IMG/VR virus record: IMGVR_UViG_3300028589_000034
Location: 1 to 28,767 of that record
DNA length: 28,767 nucleotides
DNA from: a virus
Reading direction: 5' to 3' (one strand)
This document shows, piece by piece, positions 1-6,684 of the stretch (position 1 is the first letter of the stretch; every line of letters begins with the position of its first letter). The notes beneath the pieces are model-generated. The model was given only the letters and a program-made list of their open reading frames with translations, was not told the DNA's origin and did not search any database. The position numbers and the translations under genes are program-made.

Positions 1-2
1 GT

Positions 3-458
3 GCAAGAATGACCACGGCACCCGGACCATCTGGCGGCGGTGGGGGCGGCATTGCAAAAGAGCGTGTCACGCTTGTCGGAGTTTCATCCGTTATCATCAC
101 TGTTGGTGCTGGCGGTGCCGGAGGTGTAGCTGATGGTAATGCGGGTGGCGGCGGCGGTACATCGTCGTTTGGTGGATTCTGTTCTGCCGGTGGCGGAGCA
201 GGCGGCACTGTAACCGGTGATAGCGCTGGCGGTGGCACGGGCTCTGGCGGAAACCTTAACTGGACAGTCGGTAATGGCGGCGTGGCCGTTCGAAACGCCG
301 CAGACTCTGGATTCATCGGTGGTACTGGCGGAGGCGGCGAATCGGTTGCGGCCTCTACTGGTACGGCGGTTCCAGTAAATCCAGGCCAGGGCGGCGGCGG
401 AAGAGTTACTAACGCTGGCGTAACCGGTTCCGGTGGCGCCGTTATTATCAGGTGGTGA
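3..458 (+). CDS. Glycine-rich phage tail protein, C-terminal part (partial at window edge)
   Basis: The reading frame is open to the left window edge, so the visible part is probably the C-terminus of a longer tail-fibre or tail-tip protein; an ATG at 9 exists but has no convincing ribosome-binding site in view. The product is dominated by Gly-rich runs (GGGGGG, GGAGG, GGGGT) and ends in GGAVIIRW, a typical ending of glycine-rich domains at the tips of phage tail proteins. In characterised phage adhesins such Gly-rich stretches fold as polyglycine-II sandwiches that recognise the host. It sits directly before a tail-associated gene and the lysis genes, which fits the end of a late operon. Function is inferred from composition and position. 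Confidence 0.75.
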   Translation, partial: ARMTTAPGPSGGGGGGIAKERVTLVGVSSVIITVGAGGAGGVADGNAGGGGGTSSFGGFCSAGGGAGGTVTGDSAGGGTGSGGNLNWTVGNGGVAVRNAADSGFIGGTGGGGESVAASTGTAVPVNPGQGGGGRVTNAGVTGSGGAVIIRW

Positions 459-460
459 TT

Positions 461-838
461 ATGTGGGCTCGAATTGATAAAAACGCTGTAGTTGAAATGA
501 CCGACATGAATCCGGATGGCAGATTCCATCCGTCAATCGAATGGGTGATGTGCCATAACGACATCGGCGTAGGCATGACTTACGTAGACGGAATCTTCGG
601 CCCGACTCCCGGCCCAGATCTTGATCGTCTTGCCGAGCACATGAGAGTTGAGCGCGATATCAGGCTCAGAACAATTTATGATGTCGGCGTGATCATGCTC
701 CAGCGGGAAGAAAGAAACGGGGCGGATGTTGCCGAAAAATTCAAAATTCTTGATGATTATGCGGCCGCACTTCTTGATGTTCCGCAGCAGTCAGGGTTTC
801 CAACTACAATCATTTGGCCGGAAGATCCAGTATTATGA
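461..838 (+). CDS. Tail fibre-associated / assembly-like hypothetical protein
   Basis: A 125-residue protein starting MWARIDKNAVVEMTD, with DGRFHPSIEWV near the N-terminus. This N-terminal pattern recurs in small proteins encoded directly after tail fibres of Pseudomonas phages and is often annotated as tail fibre assembly. The C-terminal half (residues about 55-115) is charged and probably helical. The ATG at 461 is preferred over the GTG codons at 452 and 455 because it starts just after the upstream stop and matches the family N-terminus. Its stop overlaps the next start (ATGA at 835). A role as chaperone or accessory for the preceding fibre is inference. Confidence 0.6.
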   Translation: MWARIDKNAVVEMTDMNPDGRFHPSIEWVMCHNDIGVGMTYVDGIFGPTPGPDLDRLAEHMRVERDIRLRTIYDVGVIMLQREERNGADVAEKFKILDDYAAALLDVPQQSGFPTTIIWPEDPVL

Positions 839-978
839 CCAGCAAACCAAAACCAGCGAGCAAGCCCAGTGCAAAACCAGCAAAACCAAAGTCGGGCGGT
901 AAAACTCCTGCTATCAATCGTGCTGGCGGTCTTGGTCAGTCGACACCTTCTGGCCGTCTTGCCGGAGGCGGTGAATAG
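835..978 (+). CDS. Small Lys/Pro-rich protein
   Basis: A 47-residue reading frame begins at an ATG overlapping the previous stop codon (ATGA), the junction used throughout this genome. The N-terminal half is a Lys-Pro-Ala-Ser low-complexity tract (KPKPASKPSAKPAKPK) and the C-terminal half is Gly-rich. It overlaps the start of the next gene in another frame by 110 bases. The coupling and regular composition argue for translation, but no function can be assigned and the overlap leaves real doubt. Confidence 0.45.
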   Translation: MTSKPKPASKPSAKPAKPKSGGKTPAINRAGGLGQSTPSGRLAGGGE

Positions 979-1567
979 CTTTGCCTGGCAGGCTAACGAC
1001 GTGCTTCGTGCCGTCGGGATGTCAGCGGCTTTAGGGTTGTGCGTTACGTTGACGCCGTGGCGCATGCTCAGAATGAAATGTTTTTTAGCCGCCTTGTGCG
1101 GCTATTTCGTGTCTGACGCCATCGTCTGCGCGACGTGGTATGCCTGGAGCTTTCCGTCGCCAATCTCTGCCGTTGTCATCCAGGGTGCTGGATTTCTGGC
1201 GGCAGCCGGTTTCTACTGGAGGCGCTCGTACAGCCAGCCATCAGACCGCCTTGAGCACGACTACCTGTACTGCGTCCGTCACATACCGTCGAACACCCAA
1301 GACTTTCTGATCTCGATGTCAGGCATCTACGGCCCGGATGGCGGCTACTCGCTATACGCCTGCGGCTACCTCTATAAGTTCTCCGGCGGTCGTCTTATCC
1401 GACGCAAGGTATCCTCGCTGCCATCTATTAGCTATCATGTGCAGCGAGGCGCAAAAGCCTCTCCAGACCTGATCGAAAGCCTTGATGAGCTGGTCGGGAC
1501 AAAGTGGACGTGGCGCCAGAACTGCCTGACTATTCTGGCTCCCATATGGAGAAGGCACCGTGGTTGA
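869..1567 (+). CDS. Multi-spanning membrane protein with C-terminal soluble domain
   Basis: A 232-residue product with about four hydrophobic segments in the first 115 residues (LLLSIVLAVLV near 14-24, then near 48-62, 72-92 and 98-113), followed by a soluble domain of about 115 residues. The soluble part contains YCVRHIPSNTQ and ends with KWTWRQNCLTI; an Asn-Cys pair near the C-terminus is reminiscent of papain-like or LRAT-type folds, but this is only a motif resemblance. The GTG start at 869 keeps the first membrane segment; the alternative GTG at 971 would lose it. Its end overlaps the next gene by 8 bases. Position in the lysis cluster suggests an envelope role. Not recognised as a named family. 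Confidence 0.55.
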   Translation: MQNQQNQSRAVKLLLSIVLAVLVSRHLLAVLPEAVNSFAWQANDVLRAVGMSAALGLCVTLTPWRMLRMKCFLAALCGYFVSDAIVCATWYAWSFPSPISAVVIQGAGFLAAAGFYWRRSYSQPSDRLEHDYLYCVRHIPSNTQDFLISMSGIYGPDGGYSLYACGYLYKFSGGRLIRRKVSSLPSISYHVQRGAKASPDLIESLDELVGTKWTWRQNCLTILAPIWRRHRG

Positions 1568-1895
1568 TGACGCCGCCAAAAACATAGCTTCATTGCTGCG
1601 AGCTGACCTGCTGGCCTTGGCATTCCTCGGCGCCCTGGTGGCGCTATCCTTCTGGCCGCCACAGGATCGCAGGCAAGCGATTATCAAGGTCGGCGCCGGG
1701 ACCTGTATCAGCGCGGCAAGCTCGCCCGCCATCTACTACGCAATTCTGTGGGAGTGGCCGACATTCCCTGTTGAAACGGCGATCCTGGGAACCCTTTATT
1801 TTTGGGTGGGTCTACTGGGCATGAAGCTGGTTCCGCTGGCTTTTGGTATTGTCGAGAGATTCACCAAGAGCAAAGCCTCGGGGTCAAGCGAATGA
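1560..1895 (+). CDS. Holin-like small membrane protein
   Basis: A 111-residue protein with three predicted membrane segments: LLALAFLGALVALSF (about 16-30), a middle segment around KVGAGTCISAASSPAIYYAI, and LGTLYFWVGLLGMKLVPLAFG (about 78-98), ending in a short charged tail (ERFTKSK). This size and topology fit a class I holin, which would form the membrane lesion that lets endolysin reach peptidoglycan. The GTG start at 1560 has a GGAGAAGG ribosome-binding site just upstream and overlaps the previous gene. Its stop overlaps the next start as ATGA. The lysis context supports the call. Confidence 0.65.
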   Translation: MVDDAAKNIASLLRADLLALAFLGALVALSFWPPQDRRQAIIKVGAGTCISAASSPAIYYAILWEWPTFPVETAILGTLYFWVGLLGMKLVPLAFGIVERFTKSKASGSSE

Positions 1896-2158
1896 ACTTC
1901 ATCACGATACTAGTTATTCCTGCCATCGTTTCTTCCTTCTACTGCCTGATGGTCTGCGTGTGCATCGCGGGCCGCATGTCGAAGTCAACCCGCCACCTGA
2001 TCAGGATACCTGTCGTCTTGCTGGGTGCTGCGGCTGCCTGGGCGATCCTGCGCACCATTGAGGGCAACTGGCACCCAAGCCTGTCAGCCGTCAGTCACGC
2101 CGTGACAATGATTGCGGCCGGGTGCATTCTGGCATTGTGTCCGAGAATCAGGACTTAG
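1892..2158 (+). CDS. Small three-segment membrane protein (possible second holin/antiholin)
   Basis: An 88-residue protein from the ATG that overlaps the previous stop (ATGA). It has three hydrophobic stretches: ITILVIPAIVSSFYCLMVC (about 4-22), IPVVLLGAAAAWAIL (about 40-55) and VTMIAAGCILALC (about 71-83). Being coupled to the holin candidate and followed directly by the endolysin, it could be an antiholin or second holin, but no family signature is visible. Confidence 0.6.
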   Translation: MNFITILVIPAIVSSFYCLMVCVCIAGRMSKSTRHLIRIPVVLLGAAAAWAILRTIEGNWHPSLSAVSHAVTMIAAGCILALCPRIRT

Positions 2159-2167
2159 ACAGGAGCA
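2157..2167 (+). promoter_or_regulatory. Conserved GACAGGAGCA ribosome-binding block
   Basis: The endolysin start at 2174 is preceded by gacaggagcat. The same block precedes non-coupled starts on the other strand (for example 6333, 11240, 17198, 17648 and 26155). The AGGAG part is the Shine-Dalgarno core; the conserved GAC and CA flanks are not explained by pairing to 16S rRNA. Confidence 0.75.
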
Positions 2168-2173
2168 TCTCCA

Positions 2174-2638
2174 ATGAGTTATCCGAAAGAGGCCGTTAAC
2201 GCGGCGTTTCTGTTGTTGCCGCCAAAGATGGATACCAGGGCGGCGCGTGTCACTTTGGCAGCCATCGGCTATCAGGAATCCAAGTATCTGACCCGAGTGC
2301 AGTACGGCAACGGGCCGGCTCACGGCTACTGGCAGTTCGAATCTGGTGGCGGCGTGAAGGGCGTAATGAATCACAAGGCGTCTGCCGATCTGGCTCGCAA
2401 GGTCTGTCATGCTCGTGGCATCCCGTTTGTCAGGGCGACTGTATGGGAGGCTCTGGCTACCGATGACGTGCTGGCCGCCGCATTCGCGCGACTTCTGATG
2501 TACACCGATCCTTTCGCGGTGCCGGACAACGCTGCTGACGCCTGGGAGATGTATGCTGAGCGTTGCTGGAAGCCTGGAAAACCTCATCCAGAAACATGGC
2601 CTGCCGCCTGGGCGTATGGCCTGGAGTACGCGCAATGA
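2174..2638 (+). CDS. Endolysin, lysozyme/lytic transglycosylase-like
   Basis: A 154-residue soluble protein. The N-terminal region has IGYQESKYLTR with Glu35 as the likely catalytic acid, followed by GPAHGYWQFE, the Gln/Gly-rich stretch typical of lysozyme-fold phage muramidases and transglycosylases. The rest is helical with conserved-looking Trp residues. No signal peptide is seen, so export would depend on the neighbouring holins. The ATG at 2174 follows the strong GACAGGAGCA block, and the stop overlaps the next start (ATGA). It would cleave the glycan strands of peptidoglycan at the end of infection. Confidence 0.8.
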   Translation: MSYPKEAVNAAFLLLPPKMDTRAARVTLAAIGYQESKYLTRVQYGNGPAHGYWQFESGGGVKGVMNHKASADLARKVCHARGIPFVRATVWEALATDDVLAAAFARLLMYTDPFAVPDNAADAWEMYAERCWKPGKPHPETWPAAWAYGLEYAQ

Positions 2639-3225
2639 AGTGGGAAGACATCGGTAACATCGTCGGCAAGGCAGCCCCTGTCGTCGGAACCCTGCTCGGC
2701 GGCCCCGCTGGTGCGGCTGTGGGCGCGCTGGTTGCTAGCGTGCTAGGCGTTCAGGGAGACCCTGACTCGGTCAATGCTGCGCTTGCTGGCAACCCTGAGG
2801 CTATTGTTCGCATCCAGGAGCTGCAAGTGAATGCGCAAGTCCAGCTCCAGCAGTTGGCGGTGACGGCGGAAAGCAATCGGTTGCAGGCTGAAGCTGCGCA
2901 ATATTCGGCTGAAGCCGCTGATCGGGATAGCGCTAGGCAGTTGGCGGCTAAGCAGCCGAACGACATGATTCGCCCAGGGCTGACTATCGTCGTGCTGGCC
3001 GGCTCGCTGTGCATTGTGGCAGCCATCCTTTTGGGATTCGCAACCGAAGTCCTCAAAGATCCAGTAGCTGCCATGACTGCCGGTACGGTTATCGGCGTCT
3101 GGCTGGCGATGACTAAGGACGTCATGGGCTTCTGGTTCGGTATGACAAAGGAATCGCAGAAGCAGTCGGCAGTCATCACTGACTTTGCCGTGGCGCCAGG
3201 GACTGTGACTAAGCCGGATCGGTGA
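2635..3225 (+). CDS. Holin of the 3-TM (gene-transfer-release) type
   Basis: A 196-residue protein starting MKWEDIGNIVGKAAPVVGTLL, with a small-residue hydrophobic N-terminus (about 12-40), a Gln/Ala-rich coiled-coil-like middle (about 60-105, QVQLQQLAVTAESNRLQAEA), then two membrane segments (RPGLTIVVLAGSLCIVAAIL about 113-133, and about 145-170) and a polar tail. This order matches the three-TM holin family found beside phage lysins and in gene transfer agents. It is coupled to the endolysin by an ATGA overlap and is the last gene of the rightward block, followed by a terminator hairpin. Confidence 0.75.
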   Translation: MKWEDIGNIVGKAAPVVGTLLGGPAGAAVGALVASVLGVQGDPDSVNAALAGNPEAIVRIQELQVNAQVQLQQLAVTAESNRLQAEAAQYSAEAADRDSARQLAAKQPNDMIRPGLTIVVLAGSLCIVAAILLGFATEVLKDPVAAMTAGTVIGVWLAMTKDVMGFWFGMTKESQKQSAVITDFAVAPGTVTKPDR

Positions 3226-3242
3226 TTGTAGCTGGAATGAAT

Positions 3243-3268
3243 AAGGCGCCTATATGGCGCCTTTGTTT
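3243..3268. terminator. Perfect hairpin between convergent operons
   Basis: The 8-bp perfect stem aaggcgcc / ggcgcctt (3243-3250 and 3256-3263) with a 5-base loop is followed on the + strand by TTTGTTTTG and on the - strand by a T-rich run. It lies 18 bases after the 3-TM holin stop and overlaps the last codons of the convergent gene at 3250, so it probably ends transcription from both sides. Confidence 0.8.
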
Positions 3269-3720
3269 TGCAACTTGAAAGAGTATCGCTGCTCGATGTA
3301 TGTGCGCGGAATGAATGCGTCGATGAAGTAGCCGTAAAGCTTGACCTCGCGATCATCGCCGCTCAGCGTGGCAACGTAGTGCTTCGACCCCTCAAGGCCA
3401 GCGCACGGATCATGGATAATAAACATGCCGTCGAATGTCTCGCAAAGGATCTGATGCATACCGCCGACATGGTTTAGCGAAGGGACGCCGACCAAGTAAA
3501 CGCCATTACCTTTGAAGCTGTGGTTGTCGGCGGTGTCAAATGACTGAAATGGTATCTCAAGCTTTTCCAGAACTTCGCGGACGCTGGCTCTCTCGTTGAA
3601 ATACCAATCATGGATTTGCGAAACCGTCCAGTTGGCTGGCTCGCAGTTAATCATGGCGATACAGGTCGAGAAGCAACTGTTAGCCGTCGGCTGCACTTGA
3701 GGGGTTATCAGGAAGGTCAT
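3250..3720 (-). CDS. C39-like (papain-fold) cysteine peptidase-like protein
   Basis: A 156-residue protein beginning MTFLITPQVQPTANSCFSTC. Gln10 and Cys16 have the spacing of the oxyanion-hole Gln and nucleophile in C39-like folds; HVGGMHQIL (His89 region) and IIHDPCAG (Asp104) supply a plausible His and Asp. Start chosen at the ATG at 3720 because GGAGGGG lies just upstream and the ATG overlaps the previous stop (ATGA); the longer frame upstream covers the neighbouring gene. It is the last gene of the early leftward operon. Such proteins may be peptidases or inactive folds. A second one of the same type lies at 11988-12356. Confidence 0.65.
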   Translation of the reverse strand: MTFLITPQVQPTANSCFSTCIAMINCEPANWTVSQIHDWYFNERASVREVLEKLEIPFQSFDTADNHSFKGNGVYLVGVPSLNHVGGMHQILCETFDGMFIIHDPCAGLEGSKHYVATLSGDDREVKLYGYFIDAFIPRTYIEQRYSFKLQNKGAI

Positions 3721-3905
3721 GAGCAAACCCCTCCATGCATCTGCCATCCAGCCATGACGCCCATTGCAAGCGCGAAGACAATGACGAGTACTACGCTGGA
3801 TGTGAAAGGCTGTCTGACTGGCCCGCGCATTGGTGGTGGAGGCGGCGGCTGGATCTTGCAGGCGCACGGAAGTCGGCCCTGGTTGCAGTCGCAGATTTTG
3901 CTCAT
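3717..3905 (-). CDS. Small Cys/Pro-rich single-pass membrane protein
   Basis: A 62-residue protein starting MSKICDCNQGRLPCACK, with four Cys in the first 15 residues, a PPPPPP run near 20-25 and one membrane segment (SSVVLVIVFALAMGVMAGW, about 36-54). The CNQGRLPCxC pattern recurs in small Pseudomonas and enteric phage proteins of unknown function. It is coupled on both sides by ATGA overlaps. The Cys cluster might bind metal; which face of the membrane it lies on is unknown. Confidence 0.7.
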   Translation of the reverse strand: MSKICDCNQGRLPCACKIQPPPPPPMRGPVRQPFTSSVVLVIVFALAMGVMAGWQMHGGVCS

Positions 3906-4021
3906 GATTCAAACCTCTTGACATGGATGATGACGACCCCGTGCAGCCATTCTTTAGGCCATTTTTTCATTTCGCGCTGAGCCTTTTTGATCTGCTTGTA
4001 CATGCTTGACGACTTTTTCAT
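3902..4021 (-). CDS. Very small basic protein, translationally coupled
   Basis: A 39-residue frame whose ATG overlaps the stop of the gene before it (ATGA at 4021-4018) and whose own stop overlaps the next ATG (3905-3902). The product is strongly basic (MKKSSSMYKQIKKAQREMKK, then WPKEWLHG) and probably helical, which could suit nucleic-acid or membrane-surface binding. The perfect double overlap is the main evidence that it is translated. No family recognised. Confidence 0.65.
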   Translation of the reverse strand: MKKSSSMYKQIKKAQREMKKWPKEWLHGVVIIHVKRFES

Positions 4022-4248
4022 GATCTGATCGCCTCGAATTTTCCAGTTATCCCGACATTATCGTACGATACCGACTCGACCCTAACTTGGGCCTTATCGA
4101 TGTCGGTCGCCAACAGGACGCTTAATCGGTCAGCGGCGGCATTCCTGGCTTGGTCCATGAGCGATCCAGGACCGTAGGTTCCAAGATCCTCAAGCCGAAA
4201 CGTCACCGTGACAAGTGCTTCCGTTATCGTCCGCTCATTCTTGCCCAT
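4018..4248 (-). CDS. Hypothetical phage protein (76 aa)
   Basis: Starts MGKNERTITEALVTVTF behind aagaggtgaatt, a good ribosome-binding site at the right distance. Alternating hydrophobic residues at both ends (ALVTVTFRLEDL, AQVRVESVSYDNVGITGKF) suggest a small alpha/beta protein with a central helix. It ends in an ATGA overlap with the 39-residue gene. No recognised motif or function. Confidence 0.65.
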   Translation of the reverse strand: MGKNERTITEALVTVTFRLEDLGTYGPGSLMDQARNAAADRLSVLLATDIDKAQVRVESVSYDNVGITGKFEAIRS

Positions 4249-4251
4249 AAT

Positions 4252-4398
4252 TCACCTCTTAAATTTAACCTTGCAATGCGGCCCGTCGCTGGTCGAATCA
4301 TTGCAGACCTGAGCGCGACAGAAGCCGTTGCGTACCGTGTGAGCGCGAGCCCATGAGGCCATGCCGTCGCCTGCTGTGGAGAGGATGAGCATGGTCAT
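4252..4398 (-). CDS. Small Cys-containing protein (48 aa)
   Basis: The ATG at 4398 overlaps the stop of the RMF-like gene (ATGA), and the stop lies three bases before the next start at 4248, exactly filling the gap between neighbours. The product has three Cys and several Arg/Lys residues (RNGFCRAQVCND, HCKVKFKR), a possible minimal metal-binding protein. The call rests on coupling and gap-filling; no family recognised. Confidence 0.6.
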   Translation of the reverse strand: MTMLILSTAGDGMASWARAHTVRNGFCRAQVCNDSTSDGPHCKVKFKR

Positions 4399-4544
4399 CG
4401 CTTAGCCCTCCTATCAACCTGAGCCCTAGCCCAACCACAATCCCAGCGCTTGCGCGAGTACGGGCATGTCTCGCCATCAAATGGATTGGCGTCGTTCTGC
4501 TTGCCTTCCAGGAAGGCTTTGTAGCCTTGTTCGAATGGGGTCAT
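4395..4544 (-). CDS. Ribosome modulation factor-like small protein
   Basis: A 49-residue protein (MTPFEQGYKAFLEGKQNDAN, then CPYS, then W-x2-GWARAQ). The pattern GYxA-x2-EG-x5-NP ... CPY ... W-x2-GW-x-A is that of the RMF-like domain found in many small phage and Pseudomonas proteins. In host RMF this fold binds the 30S subunit and promotes ribosome dimerisation; whether phage homologues do so is unknown. Both ends are ATGA overlaps (4547-4544 and 4398-4395). Confidence 0.65.
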   Translation of the reverse strand: MTPFEQGYKAFLEGKQNDANPFDGETCPYSRKRWDCGWARAQVDRRAKR

Positions 4545-4747
4545 GGGCGCGGCTCCAGGTACGGGCATCCGCTATCATCGAACTCTCCAGCGTGTTCGCA
4601 CTTGCGATCAGGGGTCACGCCATCGGTAGTCCATTCCCATCCGTCGAGCAGTTCTGGCTCATGGGAAAACCAATAGCCCGCGCCGTCGGAATCAAGTCCG
4701 AGCCACATAGCCCAATCAGGTGCATCCTTCCAGTCTGGCTTATTCAT
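4541..4747 (-). CDS. Trp-rich acidic small phage protein (68 aa)
   Basis: Starts MNKPDWKDAPDWAMWLGLDS and contains seven Trp residues and many Asp/Glu. The WA-x-WL-x2-D-x-DG pattern recurs in short phage proteins of unknown function. A CPYLEP tail and CEH give possible Cys ligands. Coupled at both ends by ATGA overlaps. Confidence 0.7.
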   Translation of the reverse strand: MNKPDWKDAPDWAMWLGLDSDGAGYWFSHEPELLDGWEWTTDGVTPDRKCEHAGEFDDSGCPYLEPRP

Positions 4748-5004
4748 TTCGGCACCACCACAAACCGCGACCGCATATGCCTGGCGCAGTTATCCTTGGC
4801 TTGATCGAAAATAGCCTGGACGACATCGGCGCCGAGAGTGGTGAGCATGCCGCCAGCCATGCAATTGACAAAGCCGGCAAACACCAACGTTTGGTCAGCG
4901 ATATCAGTTATGCCGTCAGCCTTCATGGCGGCGCGGAAAGTGTCAGCCAGGGTCAGCCACATGTTGGCGCCGAGGTCTATGCATTGTTCGTCTGAGATAC
5001 TCAT
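4744..5004 (-). CDS. Hypothetical small helical protein (86 aa)
   Basis: Begins MSISDEQCIDLGANMWLTLADTF and is largely amphipathic helix, with a Gly/Ala-rich middle (VFAGFVNCMAGGML). The C-terminus is basic (HMRSRFVVVPK). ATGA overlaps at 5004-5001 and 4747-4744 place it firmly in the coupled chain. No recognised domain. Confidence 0.7.
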   Translation of the reverse strand: MSISDEQCIDLGANMWLTLADTFRAAMKADGITDIADQTLVFAGFVNCMAGGMLTTLGADVVQAIFDQAKDNCARHMRSRFVVVPK

Positions 5005-5414
5005 TTCATCAACTCCACTGGAACTCGGACTGTTTCACCGAGTTTGGCTGCTACGATTGCGCGGCAGGCGGCGATCAGTGCCGTTGGTGCGCCGATGATG
5101 TGCGAGAGCTGCTCGAAGCCGTCAGCGCTGTAAATTTCCGCATCCCAGCCGTACGGCTCGTCGTCTTGATCGTTGCCGACTGGCGGTGATAACCAGGGCT
5201 TGTATTCGTCGATCAGTGGACCGCCTTGGCTCCAGTCGGTGGATGGCTCGTAATAGGCTGTCCAGCACCCACTACCGCAGCTCATTTTATAGATGCAGCA
5301 AACCGACCCTGTTGACGTAACCTTGGCATCGTCAGCTCCGGTCGCGTCAGCCACTGCCCAGCTTAGCGCAACCCCAATCAGCTCCGCCGTCTTCACTTCG
5401 ATAAATTCGGTCAT
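5001..5414 (-). CDS. NinX-like phage protein (DUF2591 type)
   Basis: A 137-residue protein with the hallmarks of the NinX/DUF2591 family: an N-terminal ELIGVALSWAVADATG, a central YEPSTDWSQGGPLID where the family has STDW-x-xGGP, and a C-terminal IGAPTALIAACRAIVAAKLG. NinX-type proteins are common in the ninR-like early regions of lambdoid and Pseudomonas phages; no biochemical role is established. Coupled on both sides by ATGA overlaps. Confidence 0.8.
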   Translation of the reverse strand: MTEFIEVKTAELIGVALSWAVADATGADDAKVTSTGSVCCIYKMSCGSGCWTAYYEPSTDWSQGGPLIDEYKPWLSPPVGNDQDDEPYGWDAEIYSADGFEQLSHIIGAPTALIAACRAIVAAKLGETVRVPVELMK

Positions 5415-5755
5415 GATTTGACTCCTGCACCGGCAAGCAATTTCGCCAGCGCCTCATGGAAATGCATGTCGGAACTGATAGCCGTGAACTTGGTCACGTT
5501 GCCGCCAAGATCCTTAAGGGCTTGAACAGGGTTGTGGATCCGGAAGCACGTCTCGCGCCCCTTCTGAAAATCCACACCAACCCAGTCCTTACCGTCATGC
5601 CGTCTAGCTTCAAGATACCAGTCCGGGCCGAAGCGGTAGTTGAACTCATAGACGGTATCCTTCAGATCCAGCTCCACCTTGTCGATTTCGAACCAGTCCG
5701 CTACGTAGCGGTGGCGCTCGACGATGACGGCGGTTGCTTTGGTGGGAGCGCTCAT
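5411..5755 (-). CDS. Hypothetical phage protein (114 aa)
   Basis: Starts MSAPTKATAVIVERHRYVADW and reads as an alpha/beta protein: beta-rich first two thirds (VYEFNYRFGPDWYLEARR, WVGVDFQKGRETCF) and a helical C-terminus (MHFHEALAKLLAGAG). No catalytic motif is obvious. It is joined to both neighbours by ATGA overlaps. Confidence 0.7.
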   Translation of the reverse strand: MSAPTKATAVIVERHRYVADWFEIDKVELDLKDTVYEFNYRFGPDWYLEARRHDGKDWVGVDFQKGRETCFRIHNPVQALKDLGGNVTKFTAISSDMHFHEALAKLLAGAGVKS

Positions 5756-6129
5756 ATCGCCGCCCCCTTAACAATCTTCTTGGCTGGCTTTCCTTCGACG
5801 CGCTCAACAGTCACGCCATCAACCAAATCAAAGTGAACGACCTTGACCGAATTGGCGCTCATGTCCCGCTGCATGAACTTCGGCAACCAGGAAACGATGT
5901 TGTCGGTATCGGCGGCCGCCACGCATTCACCGTACGACTGAGTTTTTGTCAGCGTACCCAGGGCAACCAGATTACTTTCGAACTCAAGGGCGAGTTCCTC
6001 GGCCGTCTGCGTGCAAGCGGCTGGTTCATTGTAGGCGCCATGGTAAACATGGGCTCGGCAAGCTGTCGGCGAATTCTCGGCCTTCATGGCGCCGCAGGTG
6101 ATTACGATTGCTGTTAGTAGGGCTGGCAT
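5752..6129 (-). CDS. Probable exported small protein (125 aa)
   Basis: The N-terminus MPALLTAIVITCGAMKAENS looks like a short signal peptide with a possible cleavage site after AMKA. The mature part has three Cys (CRAH, AACTQ, GECVAA) that could form disulphides in the periplasm. Start at 6129 follows GATAGGAGCACC, a variant of the conserved ribosome-binding block. The hydrophobic core is short and uncharged at the front, so export is likely but not certain. An early exported phage protein could act in superinfection exclusion; that is only a hypothesis. Confidence 0.65.
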   Translation of the reverse strand: MPALLTAIVITCGAMKAENSPTACRAHVYHGAYNEPAACTQTAEELALEFESNLVALGTLTKTQSYGECVAAADTDNIVSWLPKFMQRDMSANSVKVVHFDLVDGVTVERVEGKPAKKIVKGAAI

Positions 6130-6141
6130 GGTTTGGTGCTC

Positions 6142-6333
6142 CTATCCGTGCATGATGCGAGTGATGATGGTGGCGGCCGCGCTGCAAAATGATCCGCTCA
6201 GGAATGCGGCCCACTTCCAATACAGCACATCAGCTTTGTGTTGACGGCGCGCCTCATGAGCCTCGCACCAGTATTTGAATTCGGTGTCGGTAAGATTTGG
6301 CGGCAGCAAGACGCCGTCGATGTAAGTAGTCAT
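6142..6333 (-). CDS. Small membrane-anchored protein (63 aa)
   Basis: Starts MTTYIDGVLLPPNLTDTEF behind a canonical GACAGGAGCA block and ends with one hydrophobic stretch (WAAFLSGSFCSAAATIITRIM, about 41-61). The charged middle (CEAHEARRQHKAD) would be on the opposite face. Function unknown; it is one of many tiny membrane proteins in this genome. Confidence 0.7.
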   Translation of the reverse strand: MTTYIDGVLLPPNLTDTEFKYWCEAHEARRQHKADVLYWKWAAFLSGSFCSAAATIITRIMHG

Positions 6334-6336
6334 TTC

Positions 6337-6426
6337 CTATTGCTCCTGTCGAGTATATTTCGCAACTACCTTCACCGACTTCGCATCGTGAGTCATGAAG
6401 AGGCAGAAGATTGTTAGGGCGAGCAT
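6337..6426 (-). CDS. Tiny hydrophobic-N-terminus peptide (29 aa)
   Basis: A 29-residue frame (MLALTIFCLFMTHDAKSVKV...) fills the gap between two small genes, starting three bases after the upstream stop (6429). The first 11 residues are hydrophobic. Its stop codon lies inside the GACAGGAGCAATAG ribosome-binding block of the next gene. Evidence for translation is positional only. Confidence 0.45.
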   Translation of the reverse strand: MLALTIFCLFMTHDAKSVKVVAKYTRQEQ

Positions 6427-6428
6427 GA

Positions 6429-6557
6429 TCAGATCCTATGCGCGCAATCACGCGCCTGCTTTGCCAAGTTATGCCAGATAGCAGCCTGCAATTTGTCGCC
6501 AGCCTTGAAGCTTTTGCGGGCCTTGATCATGAGCTGCTGAACCAGTTGGTCGTTCAT
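6429..6557 (-). CDS. Small basic helical protein (42 aa)
   Basis: The first gene after the promoter at 6592-6620. It starts MNDQLVQQLMIKARKSFKAG behind a GAGG motif and ends HNLAKQARDCAHRI. The whole product looks like a basic amphipathic helix pair. Its place at the head of a promoter-driven transcript and its good ribosome-binding site support translation. Function unknown. Confidence 0.6.
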   Translation of the reverse strand: MNDQLVQQLMIKARKSFKAGDKLQAAIWHNLAKQARDCAHRI

Positions 6558-6591
6558 TTCGGCATCCTCGGTAATTCGTTTCGTTAAAAAG

Positions 6592-6620
6592 ATACTATCC
6601 TCAGATAATTACTATGTCAA
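6592..6620 (-). promoter_or_regulatory. Sigma-70 promoter with palindromic spacer (leftward)
   Basis: On the - strand TTGACA (6620-6615) and TAGTAT (6597-6592) are separated by exactly 17 bases. The spacer begins with TAGTAATTAT, part of the near-palindrome ATAGTAATTAT shared with the promoters at 11571 and 23303. The leader contains TTAACGAAACGA, also present after the 11571 promoter. It lies directly after a terminator and drives the block of small genes down to 3250. Confidence 0.85.
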
Positions 6621-6640
6621 ACACATTAATCAGTCACCCA

Positions 6641-6666
6641 CAAAAAAGCCCTCACTCGAAGGGCTT
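6641..6666 (-). terminator. Intrinsic terminator after the Sak4-like gene
   Basis: On the - strand aagccct, a 7-base loop and agggctt (6666-6646) are followed by T6 (6647-6642). It sits between the Sak4-like gene end (6685) and the next promoter (6592-6620), so it insulates two leftward transcripts. Confidence 0.85.
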
Positions 6667-6684
6667 CGGTTGTCGCGATAACAG

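Noticed and set aside
2084-2635. 183-codon - strand frame opposite the endolysin
   Set aside because: Arg/Ser/His-rich composition of an antisense frame and no start signal; the endolysin on the + strand has motif and ribosome-binding site.
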